Below are positions 1 to 6,944 of a stretch of 53,711 bases of DNA, piece by piece. Source of the DNA: Acidimicrobiia bacterium (lineage in GTDB: Bacteria > Actinomycetota > Acidimicrobiia > IMCC26256 > JAENVU01); NCBI GenBank assembly GCA_025361725.1, contig JANYJV010000007.1, positions 1 to 53,711 on the forward strand. The letters run 5' to 3'. The position numbers were made by a program, and so were the translations under genes. The notes under the pieces are model-generated. The model had not been told where the DNA came from. It ran no database searches and worked only from the letters and a program-made list of their open reading frames with translations. Position 1 is the stretch's first letter; the number at the start of each line of letters is the position of its first letter.

Positions 1-1
1 C

Positions 2-994
2 GTCTTCGACGTGTGTTGCGGCGCCGGCAACCCGCCCGTGGCGTCGTTCAGCAGCGCGCAGACGGCGAACCCGAACTTCACGATGCAGTTCACCGACACG
101 TCCACGAACGCGCCGAACGTGTGGACCTGGGACTTCGACAACAACGGAACCACCGACAGCACCGCGCAGAACCCGACTTTCACGTTCTCCGGCGCCGGTG
201 ACTTCACCGTGAAGCACACCGCATCGAACAGCGGCGGGACGAGCCCGGCAGTGACCCAGATCGTGCACGTCAACGCTCCGGGACCAGCCACGGCCGTGTT
301 CACCTACGTCGCCGCCGCTAGCCCGGCACACGCGGTCAACTTCACCGACACCTCCACCGGCGGCGCGACGGGTTGGGCGTGGGACTTCGACAACAACGCC
401 ACCACCGACAGCACGGCGCAGAACCCGTCCTTCACGTTCGCCGCCGCCGGGAGCTTTCCCGTCTCGCTCACGGCGACAAACGGATTCGGCTCCACGAGTG
501 TCACCAAGACTGTCGTCGTCTCGGACGTTCCAACGATCACCACGCTCAACCCGATTGCCGACGCGTACGTGAGCAAGTCTTCGCCGACGAAGAACTACGC
601 CACCTACACCGACCTCAAGGCGCTGGCGTTCAACGGGACCTACGAGTACCACCCGTACTTCCAGTTCTCGGTCGCCGGGATGAGTGGCGCGCCGGCTTCC
701 GCGAAGTTGCGGCTGTACGTCACCGACGGCGGCCCGACCGGTGGTGACTGGTTCAACCCGGCGGGTGCGTGGACCGAAACCGGACTGACGTGGAACAACG
801 CGCCCGCACTGACCGGTACGCCGTTCGTGACCGTCGGGACCGTCACGCCCGGTCAGTGGGTCGAGATCGACGTGACCGCGAAGATCGCCGGTGACGGCAC
901 CTACACCTTTGCGGCCATCAACAGCACGACCGACATGATCACCTACGCCAGCAAGGAATCGGCCTTCGCGCCGCAGCTCGTCATCACCCGCTGA
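2..994 (+). CDS. PKD / DNRLRE-domain surface protein, 5' end missing
   Basis: The reading frame is open to the left edge, so the N-terminus and any signal peptide lie outside the window. Two PKD domains of about 84 residues follow each other, each with the WDFDNN core typical of the fold. After them comes a DNRLRE/CBM96-like domain that begins around the ADAYVSKSSP motif and contains the TWNNAP motif, which is common in secreted actinobacterial proteins. PKD and DNRLRE modules are usually non-catalytic binding or spacer domains on extracellular enzymes and adhesins, so any catalytic part would lie upstream. The DNA of the two PKD repeats is almost identical around WDFDNN, which suggests a recent duplication or gene conversion. 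Domain assignment is firm; the function of the whole protein cannot be told from this fragment. Confidence 0.8.
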   Translation, partial: VFDVCCGAGNPPVASFSSAQTANPNFTMQFTDTSTNAPNVWTWDFDNNGTTDSTAQNPTFTFSGAGDFTVKHTASNSGGTSPAVTQIVHVNAPGPATAVFTYVAAASPAHAVNFTDTSTGGATGWAWDFDNNATTDSTAQNPSFTFAAAGSFPVSLTATNGFGSTSVTKTVVVSDVPTITTLNPIADAYVSKSSPTKNYATYTDLKALAFNGTYEYHPYFQFSVAGMSGAPASAKLRLYVTDGGPTGGDWFNPAGAWTETGLTWNNAPALTGTPFVTVGTVTPGQWVEIDVTAKIAGDGTYTFAAINSTTDMITYASKESAFAPQLVITR

Positions 995-1039
995 GCTTGA
1001 CTCAACCAGCCGACAACGAGCCTCGAGGACCACGCTCGG

Positions 1040-1045
1040 TAGATT
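1040..1045 (+). promoter_or_regulatory. -10 element of a leaderless promoter
   Basis: TAGATT ends 6 nt before the GTG at 1052. There is no ribosome-binding site, which suggests transcription starts at or next to the start codon. Confidence 0.55.
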
Positions 1046-1051
1046 CATCGC

Positions 1052-1744
1052 GTGAACCCGGGTGCAGCGTTGCGAACCGGGTTCGGCCTCGCGGTCTTTG
1101 GCGTGGTGCTGGCATCGTGCGCATCGCCCGCAGACGAGGTTGTCGCGGTGACTGCCACCGACGCCCGGTGTCGAGTGCCGCAACGCGCGGTCCGCGCCGG
1201 GAATACCTCAGTGCGAGTGATCAACCGTGCCCATTCCGTCACCGGGGTCTACGTCTACGCGAGCGGCCAGGTCGAGGGCGAGATTCCCGATGTCGCTCGC
1301 GGCGGAACGCGCTCGCTCGCGATGAATCTCGCACCGGGCGACTACGACATCGTGTGCAAATCCGGAACGAACACCAAGGGGATCCGTACCACCATCTCGG
1401 TGACGGGATCAGGAGGTCGGCACTTGGCGCGCCCGGCCGCAACGATCGACGTCTCCGCAACCAACTACCGATACCACGGTCTTCGGGGCCGCGTGATCGA
1501 TGCAGGGACGACCGTCGCCATCCGACTGCACAACGACGCGCCGGTCGAGAACCACGAGCTCGAGATCTTCGGCCCGGACGGTCAAGCGGTGGGTGAGATC
1601 GGACCGACGGCACCGGGCTAGGCCGGACACGTGGTGCTGACCTTCAACCAGACCGGGACCTATGAGTTCGTCTGTCGCGTCGAGGACCATGCCGAGGAAG
1701 GCATGACGGGACGATTTCGAGTCCGTGAGGACAGCCTTCACTGA
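1052..1744 (+). pseudogene. two-cupredoxin lipoprotein interrupted by an in-frame TAG
   Basis: The frame opens at GTG 1052 and stops at TAG 1619-1621 (codon 190), then continues open to TGA 1742-1744. The N-terminus has a lipobox (LASC, Cys23), so the product would be a lipoprotein on the outer face of the membrane. Residues ~30-120 resemble the cupredoxin-like domain of EfeO iron-uptake proteins (Cys40, Cys102, G-D-Y-D-I-V-C-K). Residues ~130-230 form a plastocyanin-like domain. Its first copper ligand, His168, lies before the TAG; the ligand loop C-x4-H-x4-M (Cys208, His213, Met218) lies after it. The stop therefore separates one ligand from the other three. Either the gene is a recent nonsense pseudogene, the base is a sequencing error, or there is read-through. 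The preserved downstream ligands mean decay, if real, is very recent. Confidence 0.75.
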
Positions 1745-1767
1745 CCGTGCCGGTACCGAGCGAAGAA

Positions 1768-1792
1768 GGGAACCGGGCGCTGGCCCGGTCCC
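1768..1792. terminator. hairpin between convergent genes
   Basis: Arms 1768-1778 and 1783-1792 pair through GGGA and CCGGGC with one bulged A and a four-base loop. The hairpin lies midway between two convergent reading frames that end at 1744 and 1819 and is flanked by GAAGAA and CTCTT, so it could stop transcription from both sides. There is no long U-tract. Confidence 0.55.
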
Positions 1793-1818
1793 CTCTTGCG
1801 TTCAATCGGTTCGACAAC

Positions 1819-3345
1819 TCAGGTGGAGAAGACCGCACCTGCGCTCTTCGCCGCAGTCATGGTCACGTTGCAGACGGGACCAACCACGTTGAGACACGCG
1901 CCGCTCCAGTTGATGAACGTCCGCCCGACGGCCGGCGTTGCGGTCAGCGTGACGGTGCTCCCCTTTCGGAACGTCGCCGCACACGGTCCGGTCAGCGTGG
2001 ACCCCCGAGTACAGGTGATGCCGGCCGGAGAGCTCGTGACGTTCCCCCGTTGGGTGATCTTCACCGTGAGCTTGGGCGACACTACGAAGTAGGCCTTGGT
2101 GGTCTTCACTGCGCTCGCGGTCACGTGACAGACCGGGTTGGTTCCGATGCAGGCACCCGTCCATTTGAGGAAGCTGTAGCCGTCGTTCGGTGTCCCCGTC
2201 AGATCCACCACGGTGTTCTGATCGACGTCGACGAAACACGAACCGAGGTCGGACCCACAGTCCATCAACTCGGGGTCGGCGTTGTTCGGTAACGCGCCGC
2301 TCAACACATTGCCGCCGATCGGGTTGAGCAGTCCGGTGGTGTACACCGACGCGTTCACCGCCGTGCGGACCGTGGTGTTGCTCAACTGCGTCGACTGCAT
2401 CTGCCGGGAAATCATCGGCCCGACGAAGTTCGTGCAGTTGTTCGGGTCGCCGACCACGTCGGTACACGTGACCGAGTTGTCGGCCGGATCGACCGGACCG
2501 GTGTAGCGGTAGGTCTCGGTCACGGTGAGGCTCGACTGGTCACCCGGGTTGATCGGGTCGCCGGGTTCGGTTTCGGTACCGGCCGTTCCGGGGTCGGGCT
2601 GGAACAGTTCGGCGACACTCGAGATCTGTGAGTTGGTGATCGCTCGCTGGACCTCGGGATCGGTGATCAGCAACTGATTGACGTCGACCGGGTTCGGACT
2701 GGACGCCTGGTACTTGAGCACGAAGACGGCATCCACAAACTGGACCTCCGCCGGCGGCGGTGGCTCAGCCGGGATGATGACCGGCACGACGGCCGGCCCG
2801 GTCGGTGTCGGCTGGATACTCGGCACGACCGAGGTCACGCCCGGCTGGACGAAATAGTTGCCCGGGGTGGTCCCGCCGTACTCGGTGAGCGTGCCGGTGG
2901 ATCCGGCCGACGAGCCGCCGAGGTCACAGAGCCACGTGTAGAACTGCGTCCCCGGCGTTCCGGTGACGTGCACACCGAAGTGGTTGAACGTCCCGATCGG
3001 GGTGCGCGCACTCCACGAACCGGCGTTGTAACTCGCTTCGTAGCGGATCCGAACCCCGGTGTGACCGTCGGGGAACGTCATGCCGGTGGCGGCCTTTGCG
3101 TAGCCGTAGGGGTTCCCCGGCCAGGTGTAGGAGACCTGCGACGTCGTGATGTCCTCGATCTCGACCTCGAAGCCCTCGCACTCGTGGTCAGTGCCATTCG
3201 AGACGTCGAAGTTCGTTGCGTAACCGAGAATCGTGGGCGGACTCGCTACGGCAAGTGTCGCCGGGAGCGTGGCTGCGCCGATCATCGCCACGCAGAACGC
3301 GATCAAGAGTCGGTATCCGCGTCGAGCGGTATTTCGTTCGGACAT
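1819..3345 (-). CDS. secreted protein with two C-terminal InlB-like bacterial repeats
   Basis: A 508-residue protein starting at ATG 3345, chosen because GAGGGGG lies about 8 nt upstream and a clean signal peptide follows (arginine-rich start, hydrophobic stretch, cleavage near AVASPP). The middle ~350 residues have no motif I recognise; they contain a proline-rich segment near the centre and several paired cysteines. The last ~130 residues hold two units of the divergent InlB-B/bacterial repeat type, each with a G-Y-S-F-L-K-W or G-R-T-F-I-N-W core and a cysteine pair. Such repeats are stalk-like extracellular modules. The likely role is a surface or exported structural protein; the exact function is unknown. 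It runs convergently to the cupredoxin gene and is followed on the right by the histidine kinase on the same strand. Confidence 0.8.
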   Translation of the reverse strand: MSERNTARRGYRLLIAFCVAMIGAATLPATLAVASPPTILGYATNFDVSNGTDHECEGFEVEIEDITTSQVSYTWPGNPYGYAKAATGMTFPDGHTGVRIRYEASYNAGSWSARTPIGTFNHFGVHVTGTPGTQFYTWLCDLGGSSAGSTGTLTEYGGTTPGNYFVQPGVTSVVPSIQPTPTGPAVVPVIIPAEPPPPAEVQFVDAVFVLKYQASSPNPVDVNQLLITDPEVQRAITNSQISSVAELFQPDPGTAGTETEPGDPINPGDQSSLTVTETYRYTGPVDPADNSVTCTDVVGDPNNCTNFVGPMISRQMQSTQLSNTTVRTAVNASVYTTGLLNPIGGNVLSGALPNNADPELMDCGSDLGSCFVDVDQNTVVDLTGTPNDGYSFLKWTGACIGTNPVCHVTASAVKTTKAYFVVSPKLTVKITQRGNVTSSPAGITCTRGSTLTGPCAATFRKGSTVTLTATPAVGRTFINWSGACLNVVGPVCNVTMTAAKSAGAVFST

Positions 3346-3431
3346 CGGTGGTTTCCCCCTCGTCGGCCGACATGGGTGTCGACGCACCGGCAACCTATGA
3401 GTACGTCGGCGAACTCGACGCCAAGCCCGCA

Positions 3432-4763
3432 TCAAGTCGCCGATAAATCTTTCGACCTCCGGCCGGGATGTCCGCTTTCCACCACCGGGAGTTCGAACGC
3501 GACCCGACCGCCACCGAGCGGGGCCACGCTGAGTTGGAGGGTTCCGTTCGCGAGCCGAGCGGTGCGGCGGGCGATGTCAAGACCCAGGCCGGTGCCGTCA
3601 CTCCGGTTGTCACCGCGCACGCCACGTTCGACCATGGCCGTGGTGGAGAACCCGGCGCCTGCGTCATCGATTGTCAGCGTGGCGGACCGCCCGATGACGG
3701 TCAGGCCGACGGCGAGGGCGGCGGTCGGGGGCGTGTACCGAAGCGCATTCGCCACGACGGCATCGATCGCCGGTTCGAACGGGAGCGGACCGCGCATGAC
3801 CCATACCGGCTCGTGGGGAAGCACCACCGTGATCGTTCGTGCCTGTTGGGCCGCTGCCACGGACCAGAATGCCATTCGTCGCTCCACCACGCGCGTCAGA
3901 TCGACCCGAGTGTCGGGCTCGACCTCGCCGGGCCCGGCCCGAGCCGAGGTGATCATCCCGGTCACCGCGGCGTCGAGGCGCTCGAGCGCACCTCCCAACC
4001 GATCACGATCTTGCGCCTCCGGCAACAGTCCGATCTCGAGTTGCAATGCAGTCATCGGCGTACGCAGCTGATGCGAGAGATCCGCCAGATGCTCGCGATC
4101 GTCCCGACGCAGCTCGTCGACTCGATCCGCCAGCAGGTTCAGCGCGTGGGCGACCGATTGCACTTCCTCCGGGCCGCGGCTCGGCGCGCGCGCGTCCGCG
4201 TCACCTCCCGCGAGCTGGAGAGCGACGCGAGCTACATCGGTCAGTGGCCGCGTCGCCGATCGAGCGATGCGGTCCGCAACGAACACTGCGCCCGCGGACA
4301 ACACCACACCGAGCAGACCGAGGATCGCCCACGCGCCGAGTACCCCACGCCGCAACATCGCCGCGCCCACGTGCACCACGACGATCGAGGTTGCCCCACT
4401 CGGCCCGACGATCGGTTGGTAGACCACCGCTCCGCCACCGACGTGCCGGACGAACGCAGCACCGCGCCGGGCCGTCGCCAAGGACCGGCGATCGACGGTC
4501 CGGGTCGCTCCGAGGACCCGACCGTCAGCGAGCACCACGGTCATGGGGGCCCCGGACTCGGCGACGCTGCTTGCGATGGCCTCCCGGATTGCCGCCGACC
4601 CCTGGCCGTTCACGACCGGCCCGACGAATCGCGCCTGGGCCGTGGCCGCGCTGATCGCTCGGTCCTCGGCCACTCGCCCCAGCAAATAGCCGAGCGGGAG
4701 CACGAACGCGATCACCACCATGGCCGTGGCCGCGAACACCACGAACGCGAGCCGTCGACGCAC
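3432..4763 (-). CDS. sensor histidine kinase, HAMP type
   Basis: A 443-residue membrane kinase starting at GTG 4763, 1 bp after the response-regulator stop, so the two are clearly co-translated. Membrane segments lie at ~5-30 and ~143-163 and enclose an extracytoplasmic sensor of about 110 residues. A HAMP linker (~165-220) follows, then the H-box with His231 in L-S-H-Q-L-R-T-P, an N-box around Asn339, a G1 box D-D-A-G-A-G (367-371) and a G2 box G-T-G-L-G-L (390-395). The N-box reads ANALRY instead of the usual ENALRH, so the acidic residue that normally helps bind magnesium is replaced. The partner is the OmpR-type regulator just upstream. The signal is unknown. Confidence 0.93.
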   Translation of the reverse strand: MRRRLAFVVFAATAMVVIAFVLPLGYLLGRVAEDRAISAATAQARFVGPVVNGQGSAAIREAIASSVAESGAPMTVVLADGRVLGATRTVDRRSLATARRGAAFVRHVGGGAVVYQPIVGPSGATSIVVVHVGAAMLRRGVLGAWAILGLLGVVLSAGAVFVADRIARSATRPLTDVARVALQLAGGDADARAPSRGPEEVQSVAHALNLLADRVDELRRDDREHLADLSHQLRTPMTALQLEIGLLPEAQDRDRLGGALERLDAAVTGMITSARAGPGEVEPDTRVDLTRVVERRMAFWSVAAAQQARTITVVLPHEPVWVMRGPLPFEPAIDAVVANALRYTPPTAALAVGLTVIGRSATLTIDDAGAGFSTTAMVERGVRGDNRSDGTGLGLDIARRTARLANGTLQLSVAPLGGGRVAFELPVVESGHPGRRSKDLSAT

Positions 4764-4764
4764 G

Positions 4765-5445
4765 TCAGTTCGGAGCGATCAACCGCACGCCGACCCCGCG
4801 AACCGTGTGGAGATAGCGAGGCTCGTTGGCCGACTCCCCGAGCTTGCCGCGCAGCCAGGAGAGGTGGACATCCACCGTGCGCTCGCCACCGCCAAACGGC
4901 TGGGCCCACACCTCGGCCAACAGTTCGCGCTTGGACACCACGGCGCCAACGTTACGAGCCAGGTATTCGAGCAGCTCGAACTCTTTCCGAGTCAGCGTGA
5001 CCTCGACATCGTCGAGCGTTACCTCGTGCGCGCGCCGGTCGATGTGGAGCCCGCCGACGACGAGGGGCACATCGGCGGCACCTCCTCGCGCCCGGCGCAA
5101 CACGGCGCGCATCCGGGCGTCGAGCGTGTCGGCCGAGAACGGTTTGACGAGGTAGTCGTCGGCCCCGGCATCCAGGCTTCGCACCACGTCCTCTTCGGCG
5201 TCACGCGCCGTGGCGACGATCACCGGCACATCACTGATAGCGCGCAACATGCGGACCAAGTCATTGCCGTCGATGTCGGGCAAACCCAAGTCCAAGACCA
5301 CCAGGTCGGGCGAATCTTCGACGGCACGCCGCAGGCCTTCGAGCCCGTCGACCGCGGTGGTCACCACATGACCCCGTTGGGTGAGGGCTCGTTCCAGGCT
5401 CTCGCGGATGGGGCGATCGTCTTCGATGAAGAGGATCGCAACCAC
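4765..5445 (-). CDS. OmpR/PhoB-family response regulator
   Basis: A 226-residue protein with a receiver domain (acidic pocket Glu8-Asp9-Asp10, phospho-acceptor Asp52, Lys101 in L-V-K-P-F) and a C-terminal winged-helix DNA-binding domain ending in the V-R-G-V-G-V-R motif. The start is taken as GTG 5445 because it yields the canonical N-terminus and has a TATCCT hexamer 6 nt upstream, which implies a leaderless message. The longer upstream reading frame is basic, low-complexity sequence and is not credible. The gene is cotranscribed with the kinase and divergent from the membrane-anchored protein at 5511. Two 11-bp-spaced direct repeats in the divergent region are a likely binding site for this regulator. 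Confidence 0.93.
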   Translation of the reverse strand: MVAILFIEDDRPIRESLERALTQRGHVVTTAVDGLEGLRRAVEDSPDLVVLDLGLPDIDGNDLVRMLRAISDVPVIVATARDAEEDVVRSLDAGADDYLVKPFSADTLDARMRAVLRRARGGAADVPLVVGGLHIDRRAHEVTLDDVEVTLTRKEFELLEYLARNVGAVVSKRELLAEVWAQPFGGGERTVDVHLSWLRGKLGESANEPRYLHTVRGVGVRLIAPN

Positions 5446-5451
5446 GGCGGC

Positions 5452-5457
5452 AGGATA
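5452..5457 (-). promoter_or_regulatory. -10 element of the response-regulator promoter
   Basis: Read on the minus strand, TATCCT ends 6 nt before GTG 5445. No Shine-Dalgarno sequence lies between them. Confidence 0.5.
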
Positions 5458-5483
5458 TGCGGACGTTCGCAAGGTTTTGTGAA

Positions 5484-5500
5484 CTTGACGAAGTCTTGAC
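5484..5500. promoter_or_regulatory. direct repeat, candidate OmpR-family operator
   Basis: CTTGAC at 5484-5489 recurs exactly at 5495-5500, a period of 11 bp. OmpR/PhoB-type dimers bind direct repeats spaced about one helical turn apart. The site lies in the divergent region between the regulator (start 5445) and the protein at 5511, just upstream of where the -35 of the regulator promoter would be. This suits autoregulation plus control of the divergent gene. The link to this regulator is inference. Confidence 0.45.
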
Positions 5501-5510
5501 CCTCGGCGCA

Positions 5511-6140
5511 ATGGGGAACGGACAGACTGCACCGGTGCACCGAACCTTCGCCGTGGGTACCTGGCTACTCGCCACCACCGTCGCGGCCGGCCTCGCGTGG
5601 ACCGCCGTCGACCAAGTCGCCGCACGCGTCACCGATCGGGCTCTGGCGAGCGGCCCACCCGCGCCGAGAGTCGTTGTGCGGCCGGCGACGGGAGAGACCC
5701 CCGAAACCATCGCGCCCGAGACGCCGACCGGCACCGCCCTCCCTGTCCCACCGGCGTCGCCTCCACCGAGCGGTAACTTGCAACCGCCTTCGAGTAGCCC
5801 GAACGCGCCACGGACCTCGGGCGGGTCGATTGGACCGGGTTCGAATCCCACCACGGTGCCGCCCGCAACCGTGTCGCCCCCCACACCGACCGGTACTGGC
5901 CCGGCTCCGATTTCCGGCCAAGCAACGGTGTTCGTCAACGGAGGGTCCGTGACCGCAACGTGTGGCGCCGGCTCACCCCGACTCGTGAGTGCCGTCCCGA
6001 CGAACGGCTACACCACTTCGGTGAGCTCGGGCGTCCAACTCGTCGTGAACTTCACGTCCCGCACCCATCGATCAATCGTCGAGGCCGAGTGCGACGGCGC
6101 GCGTGTGCAGTTCTCGACGGGTGAGGAATCCGCGGGCTGA
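5511..6140 (+). CDS. membrane-anchored proline-rich protein of unknown function
   Basis: A 209-residue protein from ATG 5511; GTG 5535 is an equally plausible start, and neither has a good ribosome-binding site. One hydrophobic segment (TWLLATTVAAGLAWTAV) near the N-terminus anchors it. A linker of about 90 residues rich in Pro, Ser and Thr follows. A small C-terminal domain of about 70 residues contains two cysteines (in TATCGAG and EAECDG) that could form a disulphide, and looks like a compact beta domain outside the membrane. It is transcribed divergently from the two-component system and shares its intergenic region, so it is probably a target of that system or an accessory sensor for it. 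I do not recognise a named family. Confidence 0.7.
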   Translation: MGNGQTAPVHRTFAVGTWLLATTVAAGLAWTAVDQVAARVTDRALASGPPAPRVVVRPATGETPETIAPETPTGTALPVPPASPPPSGNLQPPSSSPNAPRTSGGSIGPGSNPTTVPPATVSPPTPTGTGPAPISGQATVFVNGGSVTATCGAGSPRLVSAVPTNGYTTSVSSGVQLVVNFTSRTHRSIVEAECDGARVQFSTGEESAG

Positions 6141-6178
6141 ACGGTCGTGCGCGCATGCGCTCTGCTGTCGAAGGCCCT

Positions 6179-6892
6179 CTAACCCGCGACCGACGCGCGA
6201 TCGGCGGCGATGGCCGCCTCGAGGGCCGCGATCCGGGATCCGCGAATCTGGTTGACCTGACCCGCGTACGCGGGCGCAGGGAGCGCGGCCCATACGGACG
6301 CGGCAGCCTGGGCGGTGGATTCGAGGTCCTCGGGCGCGGTGACGACATCGAGGAAGCCCGCATCGCGCGCGTCGGTGGGCGCGTACATCCGTGCACCGAT
6401 GGTGGCGACGTGGAAGTGGCGTCGGCTCAGGCGTTCCTCCGCGAGTTCGACGGCCCAGCGCGGCAGAACCATTCCGATCTGGGTCTCGATCAGCCCGATC
6501 CGGAACGAGCCGTCGGCTCCAATACGTTCGTCCGCGGCGAGGAGAAGAAGTGCACCGGCGGCGACCGCGTGGCCCGGCGCAGCCACGATGACGGGAAGCG
6601 GCGACGCGAAGATGCGCGTGAACAGCGCACCGCCATCGGAGACGAGCGTGATCATCGCCTTCGGATCGCCGGACTTCATCACCGACAGATCGAATCCGCC
6701 GGTGAGGAATCCCGGCTTGCCGGTGATACAGAGCGCGCCGACGGCGCTATCGGCCTCGGCGTGCGACAAGCACGTGTCGAGCGCGCCGAGCACCTCGAAC
6801 GACAGCGCGTTCGCCTTGCCGTGATCGATCCGCGCCCACGCGACGTTGTCGCGCGCCTCGTACGTGACGAACTCGCTTCCACTCTCACTCAC
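6179..6892 (-). CDS. enoyl-CoA hydratase/isomerase family protein (crotonase)
   Basis: A 237-residue crotonase. GTG 6892 is the start because AGGAG lies about 7 nt upstream and the next residues fit the family N-terminus; the longer frame upstream is shadow sequence of the monooxygenase gene. The substrate-binding pattern D-H-G-K-A-N-A-L-S opens the protein. The oxyanion-hole segments are G-F-D-L near residue 70 and G-H-A-V-A-A-G near residue 108, and a glutamate follows in G-L-I-E-T-Q. Crotonases hydrate, isomerise or cleave acyl-CoA thioesters; the exact substrate cannot be read from the sequence. It is the last gene of a leftward cluster with a Baeyer-Villiger monooxygenase 52 bp upstream, so a catabolic or lipid-modifying role is likely. 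Confidence 0.88.
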   Translation of the reverse strand: MSESGSEFVTYEARDNVAWARIDHGKANALSFEVLGALDTCLSHAEADSAVGALCITGKPGFLTGGFDLSVMKSGDPKAMITLVSDGGALFTRIFASPLPVIVAAPGHAVAAGALLLLAADERIGADGSFRIGLIETQIGMVLPRWAVELAEERLSRRHFHVATIGARMYAPTDARDAGFLDVVTAPEDLESTAQAAASVWAALPAPAYAGQVNQIRGSRIAALEAAIAADRASVAG

Positions 6893-6944
6893 CGTTGCTC
6901 CTTCAGACGTTCGGACTGGCCCACCATGCACGGCGCGCCAGGGG

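Noticed and set aside
5831-5846. GGTTCGAATCC, which looks like a tRNA T-loop
   Set aside because: It lies inside the proline-rich reading frame. Only three stem pairs form, and no acceptor, D or anticodon arm surrounds it.
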